A DNA stretch of 64,000 bases from Shewanella olleyana (GCF_023283825.1 NZ_JAKILD010000001.1:1-64000), one strand, 5' to 3'; numbered from the stretch's first letter, positions 19,230 to 29,967 are shown. Made by a program: numbers and translations. Notes: generated by a model not told the origin, from the sequence alone.

Positions 19230-20372
19230 ATGAAGATTGTTGCTGACGAGAATATGCCGTATGTCGAAGCCTTATTCGGCGAGTTAGGTGAAATTACCCG
19301 AGTAAATGGCCGCCAGTTAACGCCTGAGCAGTTAATTGATGTTGACGTTTTATTAGTGCGTTCAGTGACCAAGGTGAACCAAGCGTTATTAGCTCAAGCG
19401 AACAAACTTAAATTTGTTGGCAGTGCCACCATAGGCACTGACCATATCGACTTGGATTATTTACAGCAGCAAAGTATCCCTTTTACTAATGCGCCAGGTT
19501 GTAACGCAACCGCAGTGGGTGAATTTGCCTTTATAGCAATGCTTGAGTTAGCGAAACGATTTAAGCAGCCACTACAAAACAGAGTGGTTGGTATTGTTGG
19601 TGCTGGCAATACAGGTTCAGCTCTTGAACATTGCCTAAAAGCTTACGGCATGAAGGTACTGCTGTGCGACCCTGTATTGGCTAAACAAGACGGAAAAGCC
19701 AATGCATCTCGTGAGTTTGTTTCCCTTGATACCATCATTGAGCAAGCTGATATCATTAGTTTACATGTGCCGATTACCCGTACTGGTGAAGATAAAACTT
19801 GGTACATGTTTGATGAAGCCAAACTAAACCAACTTAAACCCAATACTTGGTTGCTGAATTGTTGTCGCGGCGAAGTGATCGATAATCGCGCGTTGATAAA
19901 AGTGAAGCAACAAAGAGATGATTTAAAGTTAGTGCTAGATGTTTGGGAAGGGGAACCGAATCCAATGCCTGAACTCGTGCCTTTAGTTGAATTCGCGACG
20001 CCACATATTGCTGGCTACAGCCTCGAAGGTAAAGCGCGTGGAACGCATATGTTGTTTCAAAAGCTGTGCGATATTTTGGAGGTTGAAGTCGATAAAAGTG
20101 TCACCAACTTGTTACCGGCTTTCAATATTACTCAGCTGAATATTAATAGTGAACTTTCAGAAGTTCAGCTTCTCAACATCGCTAGATTAGTCTACAACCT
20201 CAGTGATGATGACTATTTGTTTAGAAATAGCTTCCTTAATAACCATGGGTTTGACCATATGAGAAAAAATCACACTCATAGACGTGAATTTAGTGCATTG
20301 TCGCTAGTCAACACGGGGCAATCTGAGGTAGATTGGCTATATAAATTAGGTTTTTCAGGAGTCGAGCGTTAA
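19230..20372 (+). CDS. pdxB: Erythronate-4-phosphate dehydrogenase (PdxB)
   Basis: PdxB oxidises 4-phosphoerythronate in the DXP-dependent pyridoxal phosphate pathway. The 380-residue product has the D-2-hydroxyacid dehydrogenase features: [15 protein letters not shown], the NAD motif [30 protein letters not shown], and the final [10 protein letters not shown] with the catalytic His; a C-terminal domain typical of PdxB follows. I choose ATG19230 ([13 protein letters not shown]), matching the family; the frame extends upstream to TTG19200 through non-conserved residues. It is followed two bases later by asd. Confidence 0.93.
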   Translation: MKIVADENMPYVEALFGELGEITRVNGRQLTPEQLIDVDVLLVRSVTKVNQALLAQANKLKFVGSATIGTDHIDLDYLQQQSIPFTNAPGCNATAVGEFAFIAMLELAKRFKQPLQNRVVGIVGAGNTGSALEHCLKAYGMKVLLCDPVLAKQDGKANASREFVSLDTIIEQADIISLHVPITRTGEDKTWYMFDEAKLNQLKPNTWLLNCCRGEVIDNRALIKVKQQRDDLKLVLDVWEGEPNPMPELVPLVEFATPHIAGYSLEGKARGTHMLFQKLCDILEVEVDKSVTNLLPAFNITQLNINSELSEVQLLNIARLVYNLSDDDYLFRNSFLNNHGFDHMRKNHTHRREFSALSLVNTGQSEVDWLYKLGFSGVER

Positions 20373-20374
20373 TT

Positions 20375-21391
20375 ATGTCACAAGAATTTAATGTTGTTGT
20401 TTTAGGTGCGTCGGGCGCAGTGGGTCAAACTATGATTGAGATCCTCGAAGAGCGAAAATTCCCAGTCGCGAACTTATACCCATTAGCAAGTAGCCGCAGT
20501 GCCGGTGAAACCGTTAGCTTTAATGGAAAACAAGTAGAAATTCTTGACGTGGACACGTTCGATTGGAGCCAAGCTCAAATTGGCTTCTTCTCTGCTGGTG
20601 GCGATGTTTCAGCTAAGTGGGCTCCAATAGCTGCAGAACATGGTTGTGTTGTGATTGATAACACCTCTCACTTCCGCTACGACATTGATGTTCCACTTGT
20701 TGTACCTGAAGTTAATCCGCAAGCTATTGCAGATTTTCGTAACCGTAATATTATTGCGAACCCTAACTGTTCGACGATTCAAATGTTAGTGGCGCTAAAA
20801 CCTATTTACGATGCATTTGGTATTTCACGTATTAACGTTGCTACTTACCAGTCTGTATCAGGTTCTGGTAAGCAAGCCATTGATGAACTTGCTGGCCAAA
20901 CGTCAAAATTACTTCAAGGCTTACCTGCTGAAAACAAAGTTTATCCAAAACAAATCGCATTTAACGTTTTACCGCAAATCGATGTGTTTATGGAAAACGG
21001 CTACACCAAAGAAGAAATGAAAATGGTGTGGGAAACACAGAAGATTTTTGGCGATCACGATATTGTGGTTAACCCAACAGCTGTGCGTGTTCCAGTATTC
21101 TACGGTCATTCAGAAGCAGTACATTTAGAAACTCGTCAGCCTGTTGAAGCCGAAGAAGTAAAAGCGGTGTTACGTGACGCAGAAGGTATTGTGCTATTCG
21201 AAAGCGATGAAGATTATCCAACAGTGGTGACTGACTCAGCGGGTACTGACCCAGTGTTTGTTGGCCGCGTAAGAAAAGATATTTCTCACGATTACGGTAT
21301 AAATTTATGGGTTACGGCCGATAACATCCGTAAAGGTGCTGCTTTAAACAGTGTTCAAATAGCTGAAGTTCTTGTTAGAGATTACTATTAA
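20375..21391 (+). CDS. asd: Aspartate-semialdehyde dehydrogenase
   Basis: Asd reduces aspartyl phosphate to aspartate semialdehyde, the entry to Lys, Thr, Met and diaminopimelate. The 338-residue product has GASGAVGQTMIEIL (NADP binding) and the catalytic Cys132 in NPNCSTIQM. It sits directly after pdxB, where E. coli carries usg, a related protein of unclear activity; here the catalytic Cys is retained, so this copy should be active. CAGGAG precedes the ATG. Confidence 0.94.
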   Translation: MSQEFNVVVLGASGAVGQTMIEILEERKFPVANLYPLASSRSAGETVSFNGKQVEILDVDTFDWSQAQIGFFSAGGDVSAKWAPIAAEHGCVVIDNTSHFRYDIDVPLVVPEVNPQAIADFRNRNIIANPNCSTIQMLVALKPIYDAFGISRINVATYQSVSGSGKQAIDELAGQTSKLLQGLPAENKVYPKQIAFNVLPQIDVFMENGYTKEEMKMVWETQKIFGDHDIVVNPTAVRVPVFYGHSEAVHLETRQPVEAEEVKAVLRDAEGIVLFESDEDYPTVVTDSAGTDPVFVGRVRKDISHDYGINLWVTADNIRKGAALNSVQIAEVLVRDYY

Positions 21392-21418
21392 TCTACTATG
21401 AATAGAGCTATTTAGACT

Positions 21419-21446
21419 AAAAAGCCTGCAGCCTGCAGGCTTTTTT
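21419..21446 (+). terminator. Rho-independent terminator after asd
   Basis: AAAAGCCTGC, loop AGCCT, GCAGGCTTTTTT: ten-base-pair stem and T tract, about 30 bases after the asd stop. Confidence 0.93.
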
Positions 21447-21570
21447 CGTTTTACCGCTGTCAGCAGTAGCAGGGTGACTAAATCTGGTTTATAGTCTTAA
21501 TTAATAAAAATAAATGACCTAAAGCCAGTTGTCATGAAGACAACTCGATCGCGCTCAAAGGGAAAGATTG

Positions 21571-24500
21571 ATGATTTTTCGTACTTCTTATTTTGTTGGC
21601 ATTATGGCCTGTGCAATGGCCGTTGTTTCTGCTTCTCATTTTATCGAGCCTGCTCATGCAGAAACGCTCAGAATTACTGGCCCAAATGGTGAAGTGAGCA
21701 CTGCTGCAACTCGTCAATACGGCCCTACAACTTCTGCTGATACCTTTTGGAGCATTGCTCAGAAAGTCAGACCAAATCAAGACATCTCAGTTTATCAAGT
21801 TATGGCAGCGCTATTTGATGCCAACCCTCATGCCTTTAGTAGTGATAATTACAACTCCTTAGAACGTGGTATGACATTATTAGTGCCCACTGCAGATGTT
21901 ATGGCTCAAATTAGTCGTAGTGAAGCAAAAACTCGCGCAGAAAATAACGACAAACGCCTTCCTAATGCTAACAAGCACACTGTAACAACTCCTGCCATTC
22001 CTAGTGATAATAATCAGCCTACGACTTCTCAACCTTCAGCTCAAAAGCCTTCAGCGCAGAAACCATTGCAAATCGTGGCTGATCCTAAGCAACCCACAAT
22101 TGAAGAGCTTGCTAAACAAGCTGCAGAGCAAAGCAAACCTCAGATAGATGAATTAACGGTTAAGTTAGAAGAAGCTCAATCCAAAGCATTATCGCTGACA
22201 GATGAACTCGCGCGTTCAGAAGATATGTTGATGGTAAAAGATGCTGATAACGCCGCATTAAAAGCTAAGATTCAAGAGCTCACCTTGCAACTATCTGCTA
22301 TGCAAGAAGACTTTCAGTTACTGACAGAAAAATATCAAGAATTAGAAACAGCACATCAACAGTTAGTTGAGCAAAATAACCAGCCTGAAGTAGTGGAAGA
22401 ACCTACCGATTTCTGGCGTTCAATTTCCGACAATATGCTGGTGTTAGCATTAGTTGCAGCACTGCCATTAATCATTATTTTCTTACTTATATTTTGGCTA
22501 ATGCGTCGTAAGAGTAAAGCTTCCGAAGCTAGCGAGGCAGAAGCCGCCACCGAAGACATTGCGCAACCACTGACTCAGCCAGAAGCAGAAGTTGATGATG
22601 TTGAAAACTTAGCCATACATTTAGATGAAGACGAAGCAGCATCAGAAAGCATTGATGATTTGATGGAATTAGAAACGGCTGCAACAGAAGAGCTAAGTCT
22701 AGATGATGCATCTGACGCTGATATGTACATCACCGAAGATGCTGAAACGGCTGAAGAAGCTGAAGGAACATCATTAGATGATCTTTGGGCTGAAGCGATG
22801 GAAGAGCAAGAAGAAGATCTTCAACCTCTTGAAGCCGATGAAGATGATCTTGATAGTCTGCTAGAAGGCTTAGATTCGCCAATTGAACCAGAATCAAGCG
22901 AAGACATTGCAGTAGAAGATTTTGCCGCAGAGGAAGTGACTAGTAATGATAGTGTCGCTGATGAAGATGATTTAGATAATCTATTAGCGGGCTTTGATGA
23001 GCCAGAATCAAGCAATGATTCAGCCGAGACTGTTCCAGATGCACAAGATGATATCGATAACTTGCTAGCGGGCTTTGATGAGCCAGAATCAAGCAATGAT
23101 TCAACCGAGACTGTTCCAGATGCACAAGATGATATCGACAGCTTATTATCCGATTTTGATGCTCCTGAGAATGCTAATTCTGAATCACCTGAACCTAAAC
23201 CTCAGGATGATATCGACAGCTTGTTAGCTGATTTTGATTTACCCGCTGAGACAGCAACTGAAGCAGAAGCTGAGTCAAACCAAGAGTCTTCAGAGCAAAC
23301 GGAAGTTGCCGCTGAAGATGATTTAGATGCGCTATTAGCCTCTATTGATGCGCCAGCTGAAGAAGAGCATGACTTTACTGCAGAAATTGCAGCTGAATTA
23401 GAAAATGACGTATCACTTAGCCTCGATGAAACAGCGAATATTGATGAGTTGATTGCTGAGGTCGACCCTGAAAAAGAGTTTGCCCCTCTTTCAAATGAAG
23501 GACTTGATGTTGAACAAGCTTTAAATGCCGAGCTTGAAGAAATCGAATCGGAACTTTCAATAGAATCAGACAACGACGATATTGATTCACTTTTATCTGA
23601 GCTAGAATCTGAAGCGCAGCAAGAGCCTGAATTAGACTCTTTATCAGAGCCTATATCAGAACCTATATCAGAACCTATATCAGAGCCTAGCCAAGAAATT
23701 AATGACATTATTGCAGATATTGAAGCGACTGAACCTCAACACGCTGCAGAAAATAACATTGCGGCAGAGACAGAGGTAGAAGCTGAGACAGCTTTAGAAA
23801 AAGCAGAGCCGGATTTTGATGAATTATTAGCTGACTTAGATGTAAACAATCAGCAAGAAACTGCTATTGATTCATCAGCCAATCAAGAAGAAATTGAGGC
23901 TAACGATAACAGCACTGAGCTTAAATTCGCTCCCGGTGATGAGTCTGCATTAAATATCCAAGATGATTTACAGACAGCAACTGACACAAATGAAGACCCA
24001 CTTGTTGCTGAGCTTATGGCTGCTGAGCAAGAAGATGAGTTATCGCAGCAAAGTCACAATGAGCAAGATTCGGATATTGACGAGTTAGATGCGCTTTTAG
24101 CTGATTTTGATGTCGATAAGATTGCAGACGAAGAAGTACCATTATTCTCAAATGATGATGCTAATTCAGAGCAAGAGTTAGAAACTGTTTCAGAGCAAGA
24201 CTTTGATGCGATGTTATCTGAACTTTCAGTGACTGACAGTGAGCCTGAGGCTAGTGTAGCTGGAAACGAGCTTAATGTCGAAGAACAACCAGACACAGAA
24301 GTAGTTGCTAAAGAATCAGGTTTCTTTGATGATTTAAAATCCAAGAAAACAGAGTCACCAGGCTTAGACTGGGAAGCTGATTTATTCCAACAAGCATCAA
24401 ATCATCCAGCCTCTGAGCAACCAGAAGATGTTAGTGATGACGATGATAGTTATCAATTAGTCGACGATAACTTAACGGTCGATGAAGCGTTAGCCGCGTT

Positions 24501-24897
24501 GGATGCACAAGAAAACCTTAAAGCAGAAACTACAGACTCAGCAAACAAAGCACAACCGGCTGAGCCTTCAGAAGCGATGCTTAATACCTTTGAGCAAGAA
24601 AATGGCTTTATTGATATCGACAAGTTACTTAATGATGCCGATGAAGATGTTGAGATAAGCGATCAATATAAAGATGTCGATGTCGATATGGGCGAGGTTA
24701 ATGCGCTTATTGGTAATGCTGAAATGATTGACGTTGATGATGAAGAGAACTCAGTTAACGCCAAATTAGACTTAGCCCGTGCTTACATCGAAATTGAGGA
24801 TGAAGATGCAGCTAAAGCGATTTTAAAAGAAGTTCAAATTGACGGTAATGAACGCCAGCAAACAGAAGCAGGAAAATTACTCAAAGATATGAGCTAG
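21571..24897 (+). CDS. fimV: FimV/HubP-type polar landmark protein
   Basis: This 1108-residue inner-membrane protein has the FimV/HubP layout. HubP in Shewanella and Vibrio marks the cell pole and recruits partition, flagellar and chemotaxis proteins. A signal peptide (residues 1-30, ending AHA) leads to a periplasmic LysM-like domain (about 45-105) and a coiled coil (about 185-275). One transmembrane helix spans about 288-312. A very long acidic cytoplasmic region carries many copies of DD(I/L)D(S/N)LLA(D/G)FD. The C-terminal FimV TPR-like cap is at about 1060-1108 (NAKLDLARAYIEIEDEDAAK). AAGGG eight bases before ATG21571 favours that start over the adjacent TTG. It lies between asd and truA, the usual Shewanella position. 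Confidence 0.93.
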   Translation: MIFRTSYFVGIMACAMAVVSASHFIEPAHAETLRITGPNGEVSTAATRQYGPTTSADTFWSIAQKVRPNQDISVYQVMAALFDANPHAFSSDNYNSLERGMTLLVPTADVMAQISRSEAKTRAENNDKRLPNANKHTVTTPAIPSDNNQPTTSQPSAQKPSAQKPLQIVADPKQPTIEELAKQAAEQSKPQIDELTVKLEEAQSKALSLTDELARSEDMLMVKDADNAALKAKIQELTLQLSAMQEDFQLLTEKYQELETAHQQLVEQNNQPEVVEEPTDFWRSISDNMLVLALVAALPLIIIFLLIFWLMRRKSKASEASEAEAATEDIAQPLTQPEAEVDDVENLAIHLDEDEAASESIDDLMELETAATEELSLDDASDADMYITEDAETAEEAEGTSLDDLWAEAMEEQEEDLQPLEADEDDLDSLLEGLDSPIEPESSEDIAVEDFAAEEVTSNDSVADEDDLDNLLAGFDEPESSNDSAETVPDAQDDIDNLLAGFDEPESSNDSTETVPDAQDDIDSLLSDFDAPENANSESPEPKPQDDIDSLLADFDLPAETATEAEAESNQESSEQTEVAAEDDLDALLASIDAPAEEEHDFTAEIAAELENDVSLSLDETANIDELIAEVDPEKEFAPLSNEGLDVEQALNAELEEIESELSIESDNDDIDSLLSELESEAQQEPELDSLSEPISEPISEPISEPSQEINDIIADIEATEPQHAAENNIAAETEVEAETALEKAEPDFDELLADLDVNNQQETAIDSSANQEEIEANDNSTELKFAPGDESALNIQDDLQTATDTNEDPLVAELMAAEQEDELSQQSHNEQDSDIDELDALLADFDVDKIADEEVPLFSNDDANSEQELETVSEQDFDAMLSELSVTDSEPEASVAGNELNVEEQPDTEVVAKESGFFDDLKSKKTESPGLDWEADLFQQASNHPASEQPEDVSDDDDSYQLVDDNLTVDEALAALDAQENLKAETTDSANKAQPAEPSEAMLNTFEQENGFIDIDKLLNDADEDVEISDQYKDVDVDMGEVNALIGNAEMIDVDDEENSVNAKLDLARAYIEIEDEDAAKAILKEVQIDGNERQQTEAGKLLKDMS
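22987..23139 (+). repeat. 81-bp near-identical tandem duplication inside fimV
   Basis: Two copies of an 81-bp (27-codon) unit start at 22987 and 23068 and differ at only a few bases. Each encodes GFDEPESSND(S)-ETVPDAQDDID. Most other acidic repeats in the gene have diverged in DNA, so this duplication is recent or recently homogenised. Confidence 0.85.
23644..23691 (+). repeat. 12-bp coding repeat (SEPI x4) in fimV
   Basis: Four 12-bp units encode SEP(I/S); they vary at gag/gaa, and the last ends in AGC. A likely slippage-prone microrepeat within the acidic region. Confidence 0.85.
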
Positions 24898-24940
24898 AAA
24901 ACGCCAATATCGCTTGTTAACTAAGCAAGATAAATGAACA

Positions 24941-24971
24941 AACGGCGCAGCATGCATGCGCCGTTTTTTTT
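24941..24971 (+). terminator. Rho-independent terminator after fimV
   Basis: AACGGCGCA and TGCGCCGTT form a 9-bp stem around GCATGCA, followed by eight Ts. It separates fimV from the truA cluster. Confidence 0.93.
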
Positions 24972-25011
24972 GTGCTAAAATGCGCGCTCTTTAAATTTGA
25001 GGGTTATTTCA

Positions 25012-25797
25012 ATGCGAGTGGCGTTAGGTGTCGAATATGATGGTAGTCAGTACTTTGGTTGGCAACGACAGAAAGAAGTTGTTTCTGTGCAAGCCAGAAT
25101 CGAAGCCGCTTTATCATCAATAGCCAATGAACCAATTGAGATAATTTGTGCTGGTAGAACCGACTCTGGCGTTCACGGCACAGGGCAAGTAGTGCATTTT
25201 GATACTCAATCTACACGCCAAATGTCAGCATGGACTTTAGGCGTTAACGCCAAACTTCCTGACGATATTGCAATACGCTGGGCTAAAGAAGTGGATGATA
25301 CTTTCCATGCTCGATTCTCTGCTACAGCACGCCGATACCGTTATATCATCGATAACAGTGAGTTTAGACCTGGTATTCTGCGCAATGGTTTAAGCCATTA
25401 TCACTACCAACTTGATCATCAATTAATGCATCAAGGTGCCCAGTTGTTTGTCGGTGAACACGACTTTACCAGTTTCAGGGCGTTGCAATGCCAAGCCCAT
25501 AGTCCAGTGAGAACCATTGAGTTTGTGAATGTTACTCGTCAAGGGCGATTCATTATGATTGATATTAAAGCCAATGCTTTTTTACATCATATGGTGCGTA
25601 ACATTGTTGGAACCTTGATTGAAATTGGTCAATCAAACCAAAAAGTTGAATGGGTTAACGAGCTGCTCGCGTTAAAAGACCGTAAGTATGCTGCGCCTAC
25701 TTCAAAGCCTAATGGCCTTTATTTAGTCGATGTGACATACCCAGAGCATTATGAGCTACCCAAACCGCCAATGGGCCCATTGTTTATGTTGGATTAA
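25012..25797 (+). CDS. truA: tRNA pseudouridine(38-40) synthase TruA
   Basis: TruA converts uridines 38-40 in tRNA anticodon arms to pseudouridine. The 261-residue product has the catalytic Asp51 in [18 protein letters not shown] and the family start [21 protein letters not shown] eight bases before ATG25012 fixes the start; the open frame reaches upstream to TTG24997. A TAAAAT -10-like box at about 24975 lies just after the fimV terminator. It begins the truA-folC-dedD-cvpA-purF series. Confidence 0.95.
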   Translation: MRVALGVEYDGSQYFGWQRQKEVVSVQARIEAALSSIANEPIEIICAGRTDSGVHGTGQVVHFDTQSTRQMSAWTLGVNAKLPDDIAIRWAKEVDDTFHARFSATARRYRYIIDNSEFRPGILRNGLSHYHYQLDHQLMHQGAQLFVGEHDFTSFRALQCQAHSPVRTIEFVNVTRQGRFIMIDIKANAFLHHMVRNIVGTLIEIGQSNQKVEWVNELLALKDRKYAAPTSKPNGLYLVDVTYPEHYELPKPPMGPLFMLD

Positions 25798-25853
25798 TTT
25801 AGCCAAGTGATTAAGGCTAAAGCAGAATATGACTTGTTGAGTTAAGGAAAAAC

Positions 25854-27173
25854 ATGAGTTCAGTAAGCGGCAGTGCAAATAATGATAGTCAGGCTATCAA
25901 GGATCCAGATAGCGATGCGAGCTTGTTACAGTGGCTGGATTATCTACTTTCTATTCATCCTACTGAAATTGAAATGGGCTTAACTCGTGTCACAGAAGTC
26001 GCAAAACGTTTAGAAGTATTAAATCCAGACTCAACGGTTGTTACCGTTGCAGGCACAAATGGTAAAGGCACCACCTGCGCCATGATTGAATCTGTATTAC
26101 TACAAGCAGGTAAAACGGTTGGAGTATACAGCTCTCCGCATTTAGAGCACTTTAATGAGCGAGTCCGTTTAAATCATCAAGATGTCTCTGACCAGCAACT
26201 CATCTGTGCATTTCAAGCAATTGAACATGCAAGAACACAAAGTGGACTCGCAGAAATATCCTTGAGCTTTTTTGAGTATGCCACCCTGGCTGGTTTATAT
26301 ATTTTTAAGCAACAAAAGCCAGATGTTATTTTACTTGAAGTCGGCTTAGGTGGCCGTTTAGATGCCACCAATATCATTGATGCAGATGTTACTGTCATTA
26401 CCTCAATTGATATTGACCATCAAGAATACCTTGGCGATACCCGAGAGCTTGTTGGACGTGAGAAAGCTGGAATATTTAGATCTAACCGCCTAGCAGTCAT
26501 TGGCGAGCCTGATTTGCCAAGCACTGTCCTTGAATATGCTGCTGAAATTAATGCTAAGGTTTATCAAGTTAACCAAGACTTTAGCTACCATCTTAATGGC
26601 GATACATGGCAATTTAGTGGCCGTGATACTGCGTTTAACAAATTAGTGTTACCTAAGTTGCCCCTTGCCAATGCAGTTACAGCAATCGCAGTGATAGAGC
26701 AAACATGGCCATCAATTAGCGCTGAACAGATTACTAAAGGGATTGCTACGGCGAGCCTCTCAGGCCGATTAGAGCAAGTGCTTGATAAGCCTGTTGTGCT
26801 AGTTGATGTTGCTCATAATCCCCACGCTGCAAAATATTTAGCATCGCAATTACACCAGTACAAGCCTACTCGCATTATCGCGTTGTGTGGCATGTTAAAA
26901 GATAAAGATGCCTCAGCAGTGCTAGCACAGCTTACTGACACTGTTGATGAATGGTATTTTACTAGTCTAGATGTAGAGCGCGGTTTAGATGCACAAACAT
27001 TAGCAAGTCAGCTTGCTAACAGTGGAACCAACAAAGCGAAGTCATCACAGTTTGATTCAATCGAACAAGCTTGGCAGGGCATTAACGCAAATATAAACCC
27101 AGATGATGTGGTAATTGTTTTTGGCTCATTTTACACTGTGGCTGGCTTTAGCAAAATTTTAGAAAGGGAATAA
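25854..27173 (+). CDS. folC: Bifunctional folylpolyglutamate/dihydrofolate synthase
   Basis: FolC joins glutamate to dihydropteroate and then extends the folate glutamate tail. The 439-residue Mur-ligase-type product has the ATP loop GTNGKGTT near residue 67, YSSPHLEHFNERVR, GLGGRLDATNI and the late VDVAHNPHAAKYL motif. It lies 56 bases after truA; accD, which sits between these genes in many gammaproteobacteria, is not here. Confidence 0.95.
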   Translation: MSSVSGSANNDSQAIKDPDSDASLLQWLDYLLSIHPTEIEMGLTRVTEVAKRLEVLNPDSTVVTVAGTNGKGTTCAMIESVLLQAGKTVGVYSSPHLEHFNERVRLNHQDVSDQQLICAFQAIEHARTQSGLAEISLSFFEYATLAGLYIFKQQKPDVILLEVGLGGRLDATNIIDADVTVITSIDIDHQEYLGDTRELVGREKAGIFRSNRLAVIGEPDLPSTVLEYAAEINAKVYQVNQDFSYHLNGDTWQFSGRDTAFNKLVLPKLPLANAVTAIAVIEQTWPSISAEQITKGIATASLSGRLEQVLDKPVVLVDVAHNPHAAKYLASQLHQYKPTRIIALCGMLKDKDASAVLAQLTDTVDEWYFTSLDVERGLDAQTLASQLANSGTNKAKSSQFDSIEQAWQGINANINPDDVVIVFGSFYTVAGFSKILERE

Positions 27174-27177
27174 ACAA

Positions 27178-27795
27178 TTGTCTGCTCAATTTCAAAATAG
27201 ATTAGTAGGAACAGTGGTTATCGTGGCACTTGGGGTGATTTTTTTACCTGATTTGCTGGATGGCAAAAAGCAACGAGAAATCGAAGAGTTTACTGAAATC
27301 CCTCTGCGACCTGTTATCAATGAGCAAACAAGCGATGTTATTGGCGAAGGCTATACACCTGAAACGTTTGAAGTAGAAGAAATCGCTAAAACTCAAGATT
27401 TAGGTGGTTCAGAAGAGGCCTCTAATAAAGAAGCTGACTCTGCAAATGAAAACAATGCAACTAAAGCTAAAGATACTAAAGCTAAAGAAACTGCTCCAAA
27501 ACAAGTTGCTAAAACGACCCCTGTAGTTAAAAAAGTTGAACCTATTAAAGCGGGTTACACTTTGCAGCTTGGTGGCTTTAACAATGCCAAAAATGTAGAA
27601 GAGTTAGTTAAAAAGCTCAGACAAAATGGATTCACTGCTTATACCTTGCCAGCAAAACCTATTGATGGCTCATTAACTAAGGTGTTTGTCGGTCCAGAGC
27701 TTTCGGCTGACAAGCTCAAAACATACCAGGCAAAAATCAAAAAACTTAATGGTCTTCAAGGTAAGATTGTTCAATACAATCCACTAGAAAACTAA
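27178..27795 (+). CDS. dedD: DedD, SPOR-domain cell-division protein
   Basis: The 205-residue product has the DedD layout: a short cytoplasmic N-terminus, one transmembrane helix (about residues 8-26, LVGTVVIVALGVIFLPDLL), a charged Ala/Lys/Thr-rich linker, and a C-terminal SPOR domain (about 125-205, YTLQLGGFNNAKNVEELVKKL) that binds denuded peptidoglycan at the septum. The start is TTG27178, with AAAGGGAA about eight to ten bases upstream; no ATG fits. It lies four bases after folC. Confidence 0.92.
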   Translation: MSAQFQNRLVGTVVIVALGVIFLPDLLDGKKQREIEEFTEIPLRPVINEQTSDVIGEGYTPETFEVEEIAKTQDLGGSEEASNKEADSANENNATKAKDTKAKETAPKQVAKTTPVVKKVEPIKAGYTLQLGGFNNAKNVEELVKKLRQNGFTAYTLPAKPIDGSLTKVFVGPELSADKLKTYQAKIKKLNGLQGKIVQYNPLEN

Positions 27796-27910
27796 CTATT
27801 CACTATTGTTTGGTACAGCGCAAAGTCAATTTATATAGCAGTTGATGAGAAAGTTTTCTGTCTCTGTTAGAATCGCGCCGTCTTAACATCTATACCGGAT
27901 CCCCATCTCA

Positions 27911-28399
27911 ATGGTTTGGATTGATTACGCTATTCTCATCGTCATCGGCTTATCAACTGTCATCAGTTTGATCCGCGGATTTGCCAAAGAAGCCATGTCT
28001 TTAGTGGTTTGGTTTGCCGCCTTCTTTATTGCCAGCCAATTTTATCAAGATTTAGCCGTACATTTAACGCAAATGAACGACGAAATGACCCGCAATGGTG
28101 TTGCCATCGCCGTGTTATTTATCGCCACGCTTATCTTGGGCGCATTAGTAAACTATTTATTAGGCCAACTGGTTTCAAAAACCGGTTTGTCAGGCACTGA
28201 CCGAGTCTTAGGCTTGTGTTTTGGTGCGTTGCGCGGGGCATTAATTGTCAGCGCTATCTTATTTTTTCTGGATGCTTTTACCGGTTCGCCAAGTCAAGAC
28301 TGGTGGAAAGAGTCAGAACTTGTACCCCAATTTGGAATTGTTATTCAGTGGTTTTTTGACTACTTGGAAAACACATCCAGCTTTGTACCCAAAATATAA
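27911..28399 (+). CDS. cvpA: Colicin V production protein family CvpA
   Basis: This 162-residue inner-membrane protein has four hydrophobic segments and the CvpA family start WIDYAILIVIGLSTVISLIRG. It is located directly before purF, as in E. coli. CvpA influences envelope homeostasis and colicin V export, but its molecular role is not settled. The 115-base gap after dedD may hold a promoter (TAGAAT at 27868-27873), but the -35 fit is poor. Confidence 0.92.
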   Translation: MVWIDYAILIVIGLSTVISLIRGFAKEAMSLVVWFAAFFIASQFYQDLAVHLTQMNDEMTRNGVAIAVLFIATLILGALVNYLLGQLVSKTGLSGTDRVLGLCFGALRGALIVSAILFFLDAFTGSPSQDWWKESELVPQFGIVIQWFFDYLENTSSFVPKI

Positions 28400-28432
28400 A
28401 TATAAAACATCTTACAATGAGGAAGCTTACCC

Positions 28433-29944
28433 ATGTGTGGTATCGTCGGAATAGTTGGTCAGTCATCGGTTAATCAAACCATTTATGACGCATTGACCGT
28501 GCTTCAGCACCGTGGTCAAGATGCAGCAGGTATTGTGACTGTTGACAAGAACGCGTTTCGTTTACGTAAGGCAAATGGACTAGTTAAAGACGTTTTCGAA
28601 GTTAAACATATGCAGCGCCTGCAAGGTAAAGCAGGTATTGGACACGTGCGTTACCCAACAGCAGGTAGTTCAAGTGCTTCTGAAGCACAGCCATTTTATG
28701 TTAACTCACCATTCGGTATTTCATTAGCGCACAACGGCAACTTAACCAACACGGTTGAGCTTGCTGAAAGCCTAGTGAAAAAGCGCCGTCATGTTAATAC
28801 CACCTCAGATTCTGAAGTGTTACTTAACTTGTTAGCTGATGAGCTTCAAGAAACTCGCAGCTTAACCTTAAGTGCTGATGAAGTGTTTGATGCAGTTGCT
28901 AAAGTACACGCCCAAACCCGTGGCGCTTACGCAGTAGCGGCTATGATCATCGGCCAAGGTTTAGTGGCATTTCGCGACCCATTCGGTATTCGTCCTTTAG
29001 TACTTGGTAAGCATGAAACACCAACAGGTACTGAGTACATGGTTGCATCAGAAAGTGTTGCACTTGATGCCGTAGGTTTTGAAGTGATGCGTGATGTAGC
29101 CCCAGGTGAAGCGATTTACATCTCATTAGACGGTCAGCTATTTACTCGCCAATGTGCGATTGAACCAAGCTATGCACCATGTATTTTCGAATTTGTTTAT
29201 TTTGCGCGTCCAGATTCAGCGATGGACAAAATTTCGGTTTACGGCAGCCGCGTGAACATGGGCGCAAAACTAGGCGCAAAAATTCAAAAAGAATGGGAAG
29301 ATCATGACATTGATGTGGTTATCCCAATTCCTGAAACATCATGTGATATCGCATTAGAAATTGCTCGCTGTATGGATCTTCCTTACCGCCAAGGTTTCGT
29401 GAAAAACCGTTACATTGGCCGTACTTTCATCATGCCAGGTCAGCAAGAGCGTAAGAAGTCAGTACGTCGTAAATTGAACGCGATTAATACTGAGTTCAAA
29501 GGTAAAAACGTATTGTTAGTTGATGATTCAATTGTTCGTGGTACCACGTCTGAGCAGATCATCGAAATGGCTCGTGAAGCAGGCGCAAAGAAAGTTTACT
29601 TTGCATCAGCAGCACCAGAAATTCGTTTCCCTAACGTTTACGGTATTGATATGCCAACGACTAATGAGCTAATCGCTCATGGCCGTGATGCAGATGAAAT
29701 TGCAAAAATCATCGGTGCTGACGGTATTATCTTCCAAGACTTAACAGATTTGGTTGATGCAGTCGGTATGGAAAACCCTGAAATTAAGCGTTTTGAAACA
29801 TCAGTATTCGATGGCCAATACATCACTAACGATGTTGACCAAGCTTACTTAGATCATTTAACGCAGTTACGTAATGATGACGCGAAAGCGAATAGCAAAG
29901 ACATCGGTACTAACTTAGAAATGCACAACGTTTGTCATCCTTAA
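28433..29944 (+). CDS. purF: Amidophosphoribosyltransferase
   Basis: PurF catalyses the first committed purine step, making 5-phosphoribosylamine from PRPP and glutamine. The 503-residue product has the N-terminal nucleophile Cys2 (MCGIVGIVG), so no propeptide needs removing. The glutaminase domain has RYPTAG and AHNGNLTN, and the PRPP loop is [13 protein letters not shown] near residue 365. It follows cvpA by 34 bases and ends the cluster. Confidence 0.97.
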   Translation: MCGIVGIVGQSSVNQTIYDALTVLQHRGQDAAGIVTVDKNAFRLRKANGLVKDVFEVKHMQRLQGKAGIGHVRYPTAGSSSASEAQPFYVNSPFGISLAHNGNLTNTVELAESLVKKRRHVNTTSDSEVLLNLLADELQETRSLTLSADEVFDAVAKVHAQTRGAYAVAAMIIGQGLVAFRDPFGIRPLVLGKHETPTGTEYMVASESVALDAVGFEVMRDVAPGEAIYISLDGQLFTRQCAIEPSYAPCIFEFVYFARPDSAMDKISVYGSRVNMGAKLGAKIQKEWEDHDIDVVIPIPETSCDIALEIARCMDLPYRQGFVKNRYIGRTFIMPGQQERKKSVRRKLNAINTEFKGKNVLLVDDSIVRGTTSEQIIEMAREAGAKKVYFASAAPEIRFPNVYGIDMPTTNELIAHGRDADEIAKIIGADGIIFQDLTDLVDAVGMENPEIKRFETSVFDGQYITNDVDQAYLDHLTQLRNDDAKANSKDIGTNLEMHNVCHP

Positions 29945-29967
29945 TATAAGGTGATGTGTTAGTGTTT

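Noticed and set aside
22821..24344. Several Ser-rich minus-strand ORFs within fimV
   Set aside because: These are antisense readings of Asp/Glu/Leu-rich repeats.
27796..27910. PurR box before cvpA-purF
   Set aside because: AAAGTTTTCTG resembles only half of the PurR palindrome.
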